This document shows positions 27,333-37,413 of a DNA stretch of 64,000 nt, piece by piece; position 1 is the first letter of the stretch; each line of letters opens with the position of its first letter. Origin of the DNA: Arthrobacter sp. 9AX (GTDB taxonomy: Bacteria > Actinomycetota > Actinomycetes > Actinomycetales > Micrococcaceae); NCBI RefSeq assembly GCF_902506095.1, contig NZ_LR733293.1, positions 2,031,134 to 2,095,133 on the forward strand, read 5' to 3'. The notes under the pieces were generated by a model, which was not told the DNA's origin, made no database searches, and was given only the letters and a program-made list of their open reading frames with translations. A program made the position numbers and the translations under genes.

Positions 27333-28453
27333 TGGCTGCACTGGTGGCCGTCGCAAACCTCATGCGGCGCCGTGCATTGTTGAAGGTCGTATCGGCGGTC
27401 GCTTTCCCCGCTCTGCTTGTTGGCGCCATGGCATTTGCTGGAAGCGTGGCGGAGGTAACTGGTATGGCGCGCCAATCCACAGTTGCCTGTACACCAGGGG
27501 GAACCGAGGTGGCCGCTGCCCCTAACGTCACCGGTGCCGGCTTGGAAGTTCGGAACGCTGGGCGCTTGCTCTACGAGCTGACGCCTCGGCAGGAGAGCGT
27601 TGCACGGACATACATCGCGGTCGGTAAGCAGCTTGGAATACCACGCTCCGGGCAGATCATCGCCATCATGATGGCGCTGCAGGAGTCCAGCCTGCGCATG
27701 CTCGCGAACCCCAGCGTGCCGGCTTCGTTACAGTTCCCCAATGACGGCGTTGGACGTGACCACGACTCGATCGGTTCAGCCCAGCAACGTCCGGCGGCAG
27801 GTTGGGGGACGGTTGAGCAGCTGATGGACGCCTCATACAACGCGCGTGCCTTCTTTGGCGGTCCGTCGGGACCGAACGGCGGCAGTCCTCGAGGGCTCCT
27901 GGACATTCCCGGTTGGCAGGGAATGGACAAAGGTCTGGCGGCCCAAGCAGTCCAGGTGTCTGCTTTTCCCGAACTGTATGCGCGTTGGGAGCCGGCGGCC
28001 ACGGCAATCGTTGCTGCGCTTGAGGGTGGCACTGCTCCAGCCTCCTGTGCAGATTCCTCCTCCGGACCGCGGCCTGGGGCATCTTCCCGTAACTTGAGCC
28101 AGCTGCGGCAGGACATTTTGAGGTTCACGCAGGAAGGTTTGGGCGGAAGATATGTGTGGGGAGGCACTGCTTTCAAAGCCTGGGATTGCTCTGGCTTTGT
28201 GCAGTGGATCTACAGGCAGGCCGGAATCGAGCTGCCCAGAGTAGAACAGTGGCGGGTCGGTGTCCGAACCGAGGATCCTCAACCGGGAGATCTCGTTGTC
28301 CAAAATCCGCAGGGACCGGACAACTGGGGCCATGTCGGCATCTACGCGGGCGACGGAATGATGTGGAGCGCTTTGAACCCTGCGGTAGGGACGCTGCTGC
28401 ATCCCGTGAGCTGGAATTCTGGCGCGGCCTACTTCGACCTGACTAGGCGCTGA
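27332..28453 (+). CDS. NlpC/P60 peptidoglycan hydrolase of the transfer module
   Basis: A 373-residue cell-wall hydrolase. A membrane anchor or signal (about 15-40) is followed by a helical region with IIAIMMALQESSLRML, like those in conjugative lytic proteins. The C-terminal NlpC/P60 domain has catalytic Cys in WDCSGFVQWIY and His in NWGHVGIYAGDG. It probably opens peptidoglycan locally so that the secretion channel can assemble. Start GTG 27332 overlaps the upstream stop (TAGTG). Confidence 0.88.
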   Translation: MAALVAVANLMRRRALLKVVSAVAFPALLVGAMAFAGSVAEVTGMARQSTVACTPGGTEVAAAPNVTGAGLEVRNAGRLLYELTPRQESVARTYIAVGKQLGIPRSGQIIAIMMALQESSLRMLANPSVPASLQFPNDGVGRDHDSIGSAQQRPAAGWGTVEQLMDASYNARAFFGGPSGPNGGSPRGLLDIPGWQGMDKGLAAQAVQVSAFPELYARWEPAATAIVAALEGGTAPASCADSSSGPRPGASSRNLSQLRQDILRFTQEGLGGRYVWGGTAFKAWDCSGFVQWIYRQAGIELPRVEQWRVGVRTEDPQPGDLVVQNPQGPDNWGHVGIYAGDGMMWSALNPAVGTLLHPVSWNSGAAYFDLTRR

Positions 28454-29229
28454 AGAACTGGGCCCCTGCAGCCGATGATCGTCGGCACCGATTCGCAGAC
28501 CCGTCAGACTGTTTTCGCTGCAAGCAATCCCCGCCTATAGCGTGTCAGAACCGGTGGCCAGCTCGACATCGACATATTCGCGGTTCCGCACGGGGTTATC
28601 ACGTGGCTCCCACTCCCCATAAACGGATGTTGGAAAATTTATGGGTCCACAAGCATGTCTTCTCGCAGGCAAGTGGCGAGTGGGTCAAACCCGCCTGGCC
28701 GTCCTGCGGCCTCGTGAACACTTGTAGCTAGGGTCAGCATTTCAGACTCCTACGTATGGATGTGTCTCGCATGATTGTCGCCCTTCTGCTGCTCTGGTTC
28801 GGCCTATCAAAATAACGGCTTCATCAAAGACCTGCCTGAACACTTTTGCGGCACGACGTCCTAGTAGTGCGTGGGTATAGGAACAACTGGAGGACTTGGT
28901 GCGCAGTACTCGCCCTGAAGGCTTTTCTGGGCCTCCAGTTAAACGGTACATCTGAGCGTTTAGGAGCCTTCGTCAATGCGGGCGGCGGCGCTTTCGCCCG
29001 ACCCTCCCGCTCCATACGCCTGCCGATTGATCCGGATTTACCAGTAACTATGTCGGGTTAAAAGGCGCTTTACAGACTGCTGTGAATTTTCTCGTATCGT
29101 CGTATTCGCGTTTGGGCGGTCTCGAACTGCCTTGGTTTAGGCCAAGAAGTCATGTCGCTGCTGTCCGCTATCTCCATGAACCCGTGAGCTCATCTGCTCA
29201 CTCCATGGAATACGACGGACGGACCAACC
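28454..29229. other. 776-base noncoding region inside the transfer module
   Basis: No convincing gene; short frames lack ribosome sites. Structures seen are an 8-base inverted repeat CCCATAAA/TTTATGGG (28616-28623, 28638-28645), a 9-base inverted repeat AACTGGAGG/CCTCCAGTT (28885-28893, 28932-28940), and a hairpin GTGAGC-TCATCT-GCTCAC (29184-29201) close to the next gene. It could hold the main transfer-operon promoter, a transcript leader, or an origin of transfer. Confidence 0.5.
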
Positions 29230-29517
29230 ATGTACTTTGCAGCGGTAGACCCTGGAATTACCCCAAACGCGAGCTTTCCCTTCTTGGAATCGCTCAAACA
29301 GGTTGGCGGCGGCATACTCGTCGGCGCATTCATCATCATTGCCATCGTGGCCATCATCGGGGCCGCGATGCTGCTGGCCGGAAAGCTTAGCCAGTCTTCC
29401 CGCCTTGCCTCCGGCGGCGGAGTAATCCTTCTCTGGACAGGCCCGGTTGCCGCGATACTCGGCGGCATCAACGGCTACATCCTCTGGTCACAGACAGCGT
29501 TCCCACTCGGGTTCTAG
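29230..29517 (+). CDS. Small two-pass membrane protein of the secretion system
   Basis: Ninety-five residues with two hydrophobic segments (about 26-50, GILVGAFIIIAIVAIIGAAML, and 62-84, GGGVILLWTGPVAAILGG). Size, topology and place just before the TrbL/VirB6-like gene fit a VirB2/TrbC-type pilin or VirB3-like inner-membrane subunit. Sequence alone does not decide. There are 3 bases between its stop and the next ATG. Confidence 0.7.
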   Translation: MYFAAVDPGITPNASFPFLESLKQVGGGILVGAFIIIAIVAIIGAAMLLAGKLSQSSRLASGGGVILLWTGPVAAILGGINGYILWSQTAFPLGF

Positions 29518-29520
29518 ATC

Positions 29521-30891
29521 ATGCCCGTTGAGTGCGATCTCAATGGTTGGTGGCCACCGGGCTGCGGTTTGGTCTCACAGGCGAACGACAACGCCATGGG
29601 CGCAGTCTCTTCGCTCTTCGCCAACATCCTGCAAAATATGGCGGCCTGGCTCTGGGCCTTCATCACCGGCGCCTTCACGGTGTCGGATGTTGACGACTCC
29701 CAGTGGCGATCCATAGAAGGACTCACGAGCTGGTGGATGGTGGTCATGCTGACCCCGCTGGTCGTCGTGATGATTCTCCAGGTGCTTTCGGGGCTAATCA
29801 GCCAACAGCCGCGAAGGATTGGGCGCGCCCTGCTCGGAGGAGCGGCTGCGATACCGATGGTTGGGGCAGCAGTCTTTCTCGTCCGGCAGCTGACGCGAGC
29901 AACCGACCTCGCGGCGGCCGCTCTGCTCGAATCGATCGGCTCCGATCCCTACCTGGTTTTCATGAGGTTGTTCGGCTTCGAACGCGCACCGGAAGGAAGT
30001 GGGCGGGAATGGAACTTGGTCTCGCTGGCGCCTGGGGCGACCGGGGGCCCGGTTGGTGCGGTGGTGGTGACGGTAATGGCGGTCATTATCGTCTGGATTC
30101 TTGCTTTCATCCTTATGTGCTCGATGATCTTCCGCTCCTTTGCGCTCGTGGTGCTGGCCGCCGTCGCTCCGGTTGCCCTCATGCTGCTGCCGTGGGACAA
30201 GACAAAGTCCTGGGCTCGCCGTTGGTGCGAGGTAGTCATCGCCCTGGTCATTGCGAAGCCTTTGGCCGCAACGGTTCTGGCCGTCGCGGTTAAACTCTTC
30301 GCCGAATCGAAGTCATTCGCGGGTCTGGCGGCTGGCACTGTTGGAATGGCACTAGCCTGCGGCGCACCCCTCATGGCAATGCGTCTGGTGAGCTTCGCCG
30401 GGGGCGAGCTCGCCGCTGCAGCCCAAACTGCGGGCGGCGGTCACGTGCTGTCTCGCAGCAGCAGCGTGGCCGCCCGGCAGATCAGTCGTCAGGTTGGCGG
30501 CCGTCTGGTACTCGCGAACCTGGTTGGCCGCTCCACCATGACCCGCCCCATCAGCTCAAGCAGAAGTGTCTTCCCGACGCAGGCCGTGACCTCCTCGGCA
30601 GGGACAGGGGCATCTTCAATGGGTCGCCGCGGAGAACAACGGGCCTTGGGCGCGAGGCCCTCCACCGGGTCCACGGAGGCTGCCCAGGGTGCAGAGCCAC
30701 AGGGCGTCGTACCGATGAGCCCTCCTCAGCAACGCAGGGCAGCACCGGCATCTGCAAAGCAACCCACGCAGGCTGTAGCCGAACAGCGAGCGCAGCCGCC
30801 GGCCAGCCCCGGAGGGTCCGCCCGGGTCCAGCCTCCGAAACCTCAACCACCAAGGATTGACCCTCCAAAGGGAGGCACACCGAATGTCTGA
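29521..30891 (+). CDS. TrbL/VirB6-like conjugal membrane protein
   Basis: A 456-residue protein with about six membrane segments between residues 30 and 300 and a low-complexity, Pro/Gln/Ala-rich tail from about 335 (many PQ and QPP repeats). This shape is standard for VirB6/TrbL/TraG-like channel components in Gram-positive conjugation. ATG 29521 follows the preceding stop closely. The 3' end overlaps the SCO6880-family start by 8 bases. Confidence 0.78.
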   Translation: MPVECDLNGWWPPGCGLVSQANDNAMGAVSSLFANILQNMAAWLWAFITGAFTVSDVDDSQWRSIEGLTSWWMVVMLTPLVVVMILQVLSGLISQQPRRIGRALLGGAAAIPMVGAAVFLVRQLTRATDLAAAALLESIGSDPYLVFMRLFGFERAPEGSGREWNLVSLAPGATGGPVGAVVVTVMAVIIVWILAFILMCSMIFRSFALVVLAAVAPVALMLLPWDKTKSWARRWCEVVIALVIAKPLAATVLAVAVKLFAESKSFAGLAAGTVGMALACGAPLMAMRLVSFAGGELAAAAQTAGGGHVLSRSSSVAARQISRQVGGRLVLANLVGRSTMTRPISSSRSVFPTQAVTSSAGTGASSMGRRGEQRALGARPSTGSTEAAQGAEPQGVVPMSPPQQRRAAPASAKQPTQAVAEQRAQPPASPGGSARVQPPKPQPPRIDPPKGGTPNV

Positions 30892-32377
30892 AAATTCGCG
30901 GGCCCTTGAACCCGTCAAGTTCCCGAGATACGAGCGCCGTGGGTTCTTCCTCGGGCTCAAGTGGTACCAGTTGCTGATCGTGGCACTCGGCGTCACCGTC
31001 GCCATTGTGGCCTCAGCCAGTCGCGGTCCGGCGGGTCTGTTCGCCTCGGGCCCCATGTGGCTTGGGCTGATCCTCCTCGGGCTCCTCCAGTATTCACGGA
31101 TCCCTTTCCCCGCATGGGCGAAGCAGATCGTCTTGTTCTTCTATCGGGCAGCTGCGGGGCAAACAAAGTTCCTCGCCAGGCCGGAATCCCCGCGGCTTAC
31201 CGGTCGGCTCGCTTTGCCAGGCGATTTGGGCAATCTGGAGCTCCGATCAACCGCCAGCGGAGCGTGCTTCCTGGTCGACAGCTACGGAAAGGAAGCGATC
31301 GCAGTTCTGCGGTGCAGCACGAGATCCTTCGCCCTCCTGGACGCCGACGACAAAGCCTGGGCTGTGCAAGCATGGTCACGGGTTCAAGCAGGCCTGGCTC
31401 AACGGCCAGGCGTGTCCCGGATCGCCATCCAGGATTACACCGTGCCCTACCCATCGTCGGCGCTCTGGGACTACTACCGGGACAACGCCGCGGGGGCGGA
31501 GACGGACAACACCACCACGTGGGGACAACGCGCCTATGAAGACTTGCTAGGTGCTGCCGGCTCGACCATGAGCCATGAACTCCTGGTGTCATTCGTTCTG
31601 GATACCAGCAAGGCTCGGCGTCGCATCAGGGAGTCCGGCGGGGGACTGGTTGGCCTTGAGCACGTTCTCCGGCTTGAAGTCGAGGCGATGAAGACCTCGC
31701 TGGGCACGCACAACGTCAAGGTCGAGGAGTGGATCGGGGAACCTGAACTGCTCGGCATCATGCGCAGCGCATTCAATCCCGGTGCGCCTCCGCCGCCGAG
31801 GCCATCCAACTCGCCCGCACCATTGGACCGCGCCACAAACCAGGATCAGGAACGCCTTCAAGGTCCAGGCCCCATGGGCGTAGAGGAACACTGGACGTAC
31901 CTGCAGACTGACTCCGGGTTCCACCAGACCTTTTGGCTTGCCGAGTGGCCTCGGCAGAAGGTTTTTCCTGGCTTCCTTCATTCGCTCATCTACGTCGGCG
32001 AGTTCCGCCACACCTTCACTGAAGTGATACGGGCAGTGCCCACCGCGGAAGCGCTGCGGGACATCCGCTCCGCCCAGGAGGCACACGAGACTCGCCGCCG
32101 GATCAACGCGCGCTTTGACCGGCCGCTTACCCGCGAGCAAAAGGCCGAGGAGGAAGAAGTCAGCCAGCGCGAGGAAGAGATTGTCGCCGGCCACGGTGAC
32201 GTGCGGCCCGCGGCGTACATCACCATCACGGCCACGTCGCTGGAAGATCTGGCGCGGCACCGCCAGGAACTTGAGTCCGCCGCCGCAGGAGCCTTCGTTG
32301 AACTTCGGCTCCTCTACGGACAGCAATGGGCCGCATTCGTCGCCGGGGGACTCCCGCTTGGAAGGGGACTGCGGTGA
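30884..32377 (+). CDS. SCO6880-family type IV secretion protein
   Basis: A 497-residue protein. A PrgI-like N-terminus with two membrane segments (about 25-45 and 50-72) follows FPRYERRGFFLGLKWYQLL. A long cytoplasmic domain without a Walker motif comes next. In actinobacterial conjugative elements this family sits directly before the VirB4-like ATPase, and the two together may equal one TraC/VirB4 protein. ATG 30884 is preferred over TTG 30857 because AAAGGGAGG lies between them. The stop overlaps the next GTG (GTGA). Confidence 0.8.
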   Translation: MSENSRALEPVKFPRYERRGFFLGLKWYQLLIVALGVTVAIVASASRGPAGLFASGPMWLGLILLGLLQYSRIPFPAWAKQIVLFFYRAAAGQTKFLARPESPRLTGRLALPGDLGNLELRSTASGACFLVDSYGKEAIAVLRCSTRSFALLDADDKAWAVQAWSRVQAGLAQRPGVSRIAIQDYTVPYPSSALWDYYRDNAAGAETDNTTTWGQRAYEDLLGAAGSTMSHELLVSFVLDTSKARRRIRESGGGLVGLEHVLRLEVEAMKTSLGTHNVKVEEWIGEPELLGIMRSAFNPGAPPPPRPSNSPAPLDRATNQDQERLQGPGPMGVEEHWTYLQTDSGFHQTFWLAEWPRQKVFPGFLHSLIYVGEFRHTFTEVIRAVPTAEALRDIRSAQEAHETRRRINARFDRPLTREQKAEEEEVSQREEEIVAGHGDVRPAAYITITATSLEDLARHRQELESAAAGAFVELRLLYGQQWAAFVAGGLPLGRGLR

Positions 32378-33810
32378 AGCAGACAACAAAACGTGTCGAG
32401 TACATCCCGTCGGGCAAGAAGCGGAAAGCACGACGGCGGCCCGCGCCATTGGCAGGCCAGTGGACGAACGCGCAGGCCGGGGAAGACCAGTTAAGACTTC
32501 CAGGGCTTCACGTTGCAGGTGATTGGGGGAGCAGCGAGCCAAACTCGTTGGGCGGTCCACACCGCCTCCGCCCCGCGCCGCACCGGGCCTCGACCATGAC
32601 CTTCGCCGCCGCGTACCCCTTCCTCACCGAGTCGGGACTGGGACACGAAGGCACCTACATCGGCACCGACGTATTCGGCTCCGGAGCCTTCTCCTACGAT
32701 CCCTGGATCCTTTATGAGAAAGGAATTATTAGCGGACCCTCCATCGTCGTGATCGGAACAGTTGGCACCGGGAAGTCTATGTGCGGGAAGTCGCTGGTGA
32801 CGCGCTCGATCACCCTAGGGCGGAAGGCCGCCGTCGCATCCGATCCAAAAGGCGAGTGGGTCGCCGTCGCCAACGCTGTTGGCGGAAAGGTCATCTCGGT
32901 AGGTCCTGGCCGTCCTGCAAGGGTCAATCCGCTCGATGCAGGACCGCGTTCCGTCGCCCTCACGGAGGCGCAGTGGCAAGCTGTCGTGAGGCAACGGCGT
33001 CGCTATCTTCTGGTGGCGCTGGTCTCCCTCATGCGCCAGGGCTTACCACTGCGCCCGGTGGAGCACACGGCCTTGGACATCGCCCTCATGGAAACCATGG
33101 CGGAGAACTCGAACCCCACGCTCCCGATGGTCCTGGACCACCTGCTGAGGCCATCCAAGGAGATGGTGGCCTTGGTGGGCACGGAGGGTGGAACCGCCGT
33201 CAGCCACTCCCTGCGGCGAACAGTTTCAGGCGACCTCGAAGGCATGTTCGACGCCCCGTCGACGGTAGCTTTCGACGCGGACGCCCCGATGATGGTCATG
33301 GACACTTCCGCCTTGATCGGCGCATCCGAGCAGGCCCTTTCGTTGGCTGCCGCCTGCGGCGCTACCTGGCTGGAAGCCGCCATCACAAATCCCGACGGCG
33401 GTAAGCGCCTTGTCGTGTACGACGAGGGATGGCGGATGCTCGCCGACCCGTACATGTTGGCAAAGATGAGCGAGCAGTGGCGGCTGGCCAGAACATATGG
33501 AATCGCCAACCTGCTGATCATGCACAAGGTAGCTGACCTCAACGAAATCGGCGACAGCACCAGCGGACACCGGCAGAAAGCCCTTGGCCTGCTGACTGAG
33601 GCTGACACCAGGATCATCTACCGGCAAAAGCACGACGCAATGCGCCTCACTAAGGAAGCGCTCGGCCTGACTGAAGCCGAGTGTGAGCATGTGGAGAACC
33701 TGCCGAAGGGGGTCGGGCTCTGGAAAGTAGGCAACCGCTCCTTCATCGTGGCCAACAGGGTGACCACTGACGAGCTTGCCGTCTTCGGCACAGACGACAG
33801 GATGCTATGA
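32374..33810 (+). CDS. VirB4-like conjugation ATPase
   Basis: A 478-residue ATPase that should power assembly or transport in the type IV secretion channel. Walker A is VIGTVGTGKSMCGKS (about 125-139). An AVASDPKGEWVAVA segment follows. The Walker B-type strand is KRLVVYDEGWRML, and a downstream IANLLIMHKVADL completes the RecA-like core. The extreme N-terminus is basic. It starts at GTG 32374, overlapping the upstream stop, and its stop overlaps the coupling-protein ATG (ATGA), giving one tightly coupled unit. Confidence 0.85.
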   Translation: MKQTTKRVEYIPSGKKRKARRRPAPLAGQWTNAQAGEDQLRLPGLHVAGDWGSSEPNSLGGPHRLRPAPHRASTMTFAAAYPFLTESGLGHEGTYIGTDVFGSGAFSYDPWILYEKGIISGPSIVVIGTVGTGKSMCGKSLVTRSITLGRKAAVASDPKGEWVAVANAVGGKVISVGPGRPARVNPLDAGPRSVALTEAQWQAVVRQRRRYLLVALVSLMRQGLPLRPVEHTALDIALMETMAENSNPTLPMVLDHLLRPSKEMVALVGTEGGTAVSHSLRRTVSGDLEGMFDAPSTVAFDADAPMMVMDTSALIGASEQALSLAAACGATWLEAAITNPDGGKRLVVYDEGWRMLADPYMLAKMSEQWRLARTYGIANLLIMHKVADLNEIGDSTSGHRQKALGLLTEADTRIIYRQKHDAMRLTKEALGLTEAECEHVENLPKGVGLWKVGNRSFIVANRVTTDELAVFGTDDRML

Positions 33811-35630
33811 GAAGGCCGGGGAGCTCGCGGGCTGTCGTCGACAATCCTCTGGTGACGGCGGGGCTGGTCGTGGCGGCGGCCTACGTGAGCCTCTGTGCAG
33901 TGATTCAGGCGGCGGCGCACGTGATCGTCTCGTGGCGATGCGGCAATGTGCCGCCGTCCCCATTCAACCCAGCGGCCGCCGTCGGACTCCTGACCAACAG
34001 GATGGACTGGATAGTCGCCCATCCGCCCGGCTGTGCAATTGGTACGGATAGTGTTTGGTGGGTTCTCGCGCCCACTGTAGTTGTGGCCAGCGCGCTCGCT
34101 GTCGGCGCGCTGGTCGCTTGGCGGCGTTGGAAGCAGTCCGGCGGCTGGCTGCGGCAGGACATCCTGAACCGTGACGGCGTCGCACGCCGGGCCGAGATCC
34201 TCCATGACTTCGGGGCAAGGGCTGTTCGAAAGCGGGGCAAGTTCACGCGCCCGGGTCTCGTGAATCCGTCGGTGCAGGATGTCTCATGGACTCTTGGCCG
34301 CTCCCGCGGGGTCACCATTAATGTCTCAACGGAAGAGTCGATGGTGATTCAGGGCGCCCCGAGGTCCGGCAAGGGGCTCTACGTGGTAATCAACGCCATC
34401 CTTGATGCGCCCGGAGCCGTGGTCACCACATCAACGCGGGCAGACAACCTGGTGGTGACAATGAAAGCGCGTGCGTCCGATGGCAGGCCCGTGACGGTGT
34501 TTGACCCGCAGGGCATGTCGGGCATTCCATCCTCACTTCGCTGGTCGCCCGTCCGGGGCTGCGAGGACCCGGACATTGCCACCCGGCGAGCGCTGGTCAT
34601 TACGGCGGATACGGAGATGAAGGGGGAGAACGCAGCGTGGCAGAAGCGCTCGCTGATAGTACTTCAGTGCCTGCTTCACGCTGCTGCCTTGTGCGGTGAG
34701 GGAGTGGCAGCATTCAGGCGCTGGTCCTCCAGCCCCGTGCTGGCTCGCGAGGCGCTCGAGGTACTCGGCCGCCCGGACGCGGCCATGGGGTGGCAGGCCG
34801 ACCTGATGGGCATCCTCGAAGACGACCCGCGCAATACGTCCAACTCATGGATCGGTGTCTCGGCCGCCGTCGCACCGCTGTCCTCGCCGAAAGTTTTGGC
34901 TGCCTTGAACCCACAGGATGAGTCTGAAGAGTTCGATCCCAAGACCTTTATCCGCGAGCGCGGCACCCTCTACTTGATCGGAACGCGTGCGGGAGCGGCC
35001 GCTGCGGGCCCCTACCTGTCCGCGCTGATCGACGACATAGACAACGCAGCACGCGAAATGGCCTTCGTTTCCCCAGGCGGCCGGTTGGAGCCACCGCTAT
35101 CCCTGATCCTTGATGAAATCGCCAATCTGGCACCCTGGCCGGGACTACCAGTCGCGCTGTCGGATGGCGGCGGCATCGGCATCTCGACTTTGGTCGTTTT
35201 GCAGTCTCTGTCCCAGGCACGTTCCGGCTGGTCCATCGATGAGGCGTCAACGATTTGGGACTCGGCCATCATCAAGGTCATCTTCGGCGGTGGATCCGAC
35301 GAGCGAGATCTTCGCTCCCTCGCCGGGTTGCTCGGGGAGCGGAGCCTAACGCTCACAACGCGGTCCTGGTCGTCCCAGGGCCGCCAGGACGGTGAGCAGA
35401 TACGTGAAACCCCGGTGATCGCCCTCGACGAGATCCGGCGCTTACCCGCCGGAACGGCTCTCATGCTTGGCCGACGAACGCGTCCCATCCTGCTCGACCT
35501 GCTGGAGTGGCACAAGCGCAAAGACGCGGGGGAGCTGCGCCGCCTCAAAGCCGAGATGGAGACACTTTTGGCGGACGGCCACAGGCAGCGCCAGCAGAAG
35601 ACTGAGGAGGGGCCGGATGCGCAGCCATGA
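33807..35630 (+). CDS. VirD4/TraG-type coupling protein
   Basis: A 607-residue type IV coupling protein that brings the relaxase-DNA complex to the channel. Two N-terminal membrane segments (about 14-34 and 82-106) precede the motor domain. Walker A is IQGAPRSGKGLYV, VFDPQG follows, and the Walker B strand LSLILDEIANLAPWPGLP is typical of TraD/TraG (DEIAN). IKVIFGGGSDERDL is also visible near the C-terminus. It overlaps the ATPase gene by 4 bases. Confidence 0.88.
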   Translation: MRRPGSSRAVVDNPLVTAGLVVAAAYVSLCAVIQAAAHVIVSWRCGNVPPSPFNPAAAVGLLTNRMDWIVAHPPGCAIGTDSVWWVLAPTVVVASALAVGALVAWRRWKQSGGWLRQDILNRDGVARRAEILHDFGARAVRKRGKFTRPGLVNPSVQDVSWTLGRSRGVTINVSTEESMVIQGAPRSGKGLYVVINAILDAPGAVVTTSTRADNLVVTMKARASDGRPVTVFDPQGMSGIPSSLRWSPVRGCEDPDIATRRALVITADTEMKGENAAWQKRSLIVLQCLLHAAALCGEGVAAFRRWSSSPVLAREALEVLGRPDAAMGWQADLMGILEDDPRNTSNSWIGVSAAVAPLSSPKVLAALNPQDESEEFDPKTFIRERGTLYLIGTRAGAAAAGPYLSALIDDIDNAAREMAFVSPGGRLEPPLSLILDEIANLAPWPGLPVALSDGGGIGISTLVVLQSLSQARSGWSIDEASTIWDSAIIKVIFGGGSDERDLRSLAGLLGERSLTLTTRSWSSQGRQDGEQIRETPVIALDEIRRLPAGTALMLGRRTRPILLDLLEWHKRKDAGELRRLKAEMETLLADGHRQRQQKTEEGPDAQP

Positions 35631-36129
35631 CAGCACTGATGAGTTCGATGTTCCATCCGCAGGTTCCTTTGGCGACGACGAAATCACTGCACAGCTGTTT
35701 CGATCCGCATTTACCTCACCGGCCGCCCCGAAGAGCGTGACCCGCCGCTGGCGGGACATGAACGCCGAGCAGGCACAGGACGTGTGGCGGTCACTCTATG
35801 CCTGGGTCCGCTGGCTCGTGGCAACTTATCAATTCACGACGTCGGTCGTGCCGGATTGTTGGTGGAAGCACCCAGAGATCGTGGCTGAGTTATACGCACT
35901 GCAGCGGGCGGAGCTTGCCTCCTTCACCCCGGATGACCCGGGCTTCGGCCCGCTGGCCTTTCACGAAAGGCTTCCGCACGCCGTCGAACGCCTGAGGATG
36001 CACACCAGGACGGCAGGATGCGTCGGGCTGCAGTCGCACAAGGAACCTTCCCCGCGTCTCCTGGCCAACGACGACCCTGCTTTCCTCGAATGGTGCAAGG
36101 CCGCCCATCAGCTGGTTCCCGAGTTCTGA
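35617..36129 (+). CDS. DUF4913-like protein after the coupling gene
   Basis: A 170-residue soluble protein, not firmly recognised. It is rich in Trp (WRSLYAWVRWLV, CWWKHPEIVAELYAL) and resembles the small Trp-rich proteins (DUF4913 type) placed next to conjugative ATPases in actinobacterial plasmids. ATG 35617 is chosen for GAGGAGGGG upstream; it overlaps the coupling-protein gene by 14 bases. It may assist relaxosome docking, but this is inference from place only. Confidence 0.6.
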   Translation: MRSHDSTDEFDVPSAGSFGDDEITAQLFRSAFTSPAAPKSVTRRWRDMNAEQAQDVWRSLYAWVRWLVATYQFTTSVVPDCWWKHPEIVAELYALQRAELASFTPDDPGFGPLAFHERLPHAVERLRMHTRTAGCVGLQSHKEPSPRLLANDDPAFLEWCKAAHQLVPEF

Positions 36130-36212
36130 ATCATGTCGCTCACGGGACCTGCAGCCATGAACGGGTGTCTTCGCAGCAATGCTGCGGTCCAAGAAGCAGA
36201 AGGGTGGCTGTC

Positions 36213-37358
36213 GTGGCCGCTGTACCTGAGGTTCCCGCGAGCACCTCGCCGGACCTAAATTCCGCATTGGAAACCCGGCGCCTGCGGCCGGAAGAGCGCG
36301 TTGCGCTGTTGATGGACGGCCTGCACTCCATCCTCGAAGAGACCGTCGAGTCTCCCTTGCGCTGGCAGGTTCTGCTCGATGCCTCCGCTAACCTGTGGCG
36401 CTACTCAGGGGGCAACGTCGCCCTGCTGATGATGCAGATGGCACAGCGCGGCACTGAGGAGCCGACGCTGGTGGCTGGCTACAAGGAATGGGAGCGGCAC
36501 GGCCGTACGGTCCTCCGCGGGGAATATGCTCTGTGGGTTATCGCACCCAGGACGGCCCGCGTTCAACAGCTGCTGTTGCCCGATGGCACGCGACAGCGCG
36601 TCCCCGTCGGTGACAAGCCTCCTCTTGGTGCCATCGATGAAGGAAAGAAGACGCTCATCACTGGTTGGCGGGGCCAGGCGGTCTTTGATGTTTCGCAGAC
36701 CGAGGGAGCGCCGCTGCTGGTCCCGAAGCCGACCGGGGTTTCCTCGGCGCTGGCTCCCCAACTGTGGGAGTCACTGGCTGGAGTTGCGCGGGCGCACGGC
36801 TTTTCGGTCCAAGTGACCGATGCGCAGTATGGGCTGACCAGCGGCTTTACCGACTTTGCCCAGCGCAAGGTTCGGGTGGGCGGCTGGTTGAACGCCGAGG
36901 AACGTACCGCCGTGCTGGCACACGAGCTCGGGCATGTGCTGCTTCACGGTCCGGACGACAAGGTGGGCAAGCTCTACGGAAGCAGCGTGGACCACCGTGG
37001 GCTGGCCGAAGTCGAGGCCGAGTCGGTTGCCTACACCGTGCTGAAAGCTCATGGGACCGATCGCGGTCCCCAGTCAGCCAGCTACTTGTCAGGCTGGGCG
37101 GACGCCGTGATCGAGGCTGAGCAGTCAGCCGCCGACGCTTCCTCCGGCAAGACGCCTGCCTCTCGCGTGGACATTGCGAAGTCGGTGCTTGGGCGCGTCA
37201 CTGCAGCGAGCAAGGAGATTCTCGAAGCAACTGATCCTCCGGGCTCCGGCGGAAAGGTTCCGTCAGTTGAAGCCGCTCCGCGAGTCGACAGCCAAGACTC
37301 TTACGCGGGCATGAACCAACCGGGGCCGTCGCGCGGACTAGAGATCGAGGGCCCGTAA
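36213..37358 (+). CDS. ArdC-like antirestriction protein
   Basis: A 381-residue protein. The N-terminal domain (SPLRWQVLLDASANLWRYS, then NVALLMMQM and AGYKEWERHGRTVLRGE) matches the ssDNA-binding part of ArdC. The C-terminal half is an ImmA/IrrE-like zinc metalloprotease with AVLAHELGHVLLHG and a downstream Glu in AEVEAESVAYTVL. ArdC homologues protect incoming conjugative DNA from host restriction. Start GTG 36213 has AGAAGGG upstream; GTG 36204 is an alternative. It precedes ssb, also a recipient-entry function. Confidence 0.8.
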   Translation: MAAVPEVPASTSPDLNSALETRRLRPEERVALLMDGLHSILEETVESPLRWQVLLDASANLWRYSGGNVALLMMQMAQRGTEEPTLVAGYKEWERHGRTVLRGEYALWVIAPRTARVQQLLLPDGTRQRVPVGDKPPLGAIDEGKKTLITGWRGQAVFDVSQTEGAPLLVPKPTGVSSALAPQLWESLAGVARAHGFSVQVTDAQYGLTSGFTDFAQRKVRVGGWLNAEERTAVLAHELGHVLLHGPDDKVGKLYGSSVDHRGLAEVEAESVAYTVLKAHGTDRGPQSASYLSGWADAVIEAEQSAADASSGKTPASRVDIAKSVLGRVTAASKEILEATDPPGSGGKVPSVEAAPRVDSQDSYAGMNQPGPSRGLEIEGP

Positions 37359-37413
37359 GGCATTCACAAGCGTTGGACGGGAGAGCCCCGTTTGCGAAAG
37401 AAAGGAAACAGAT

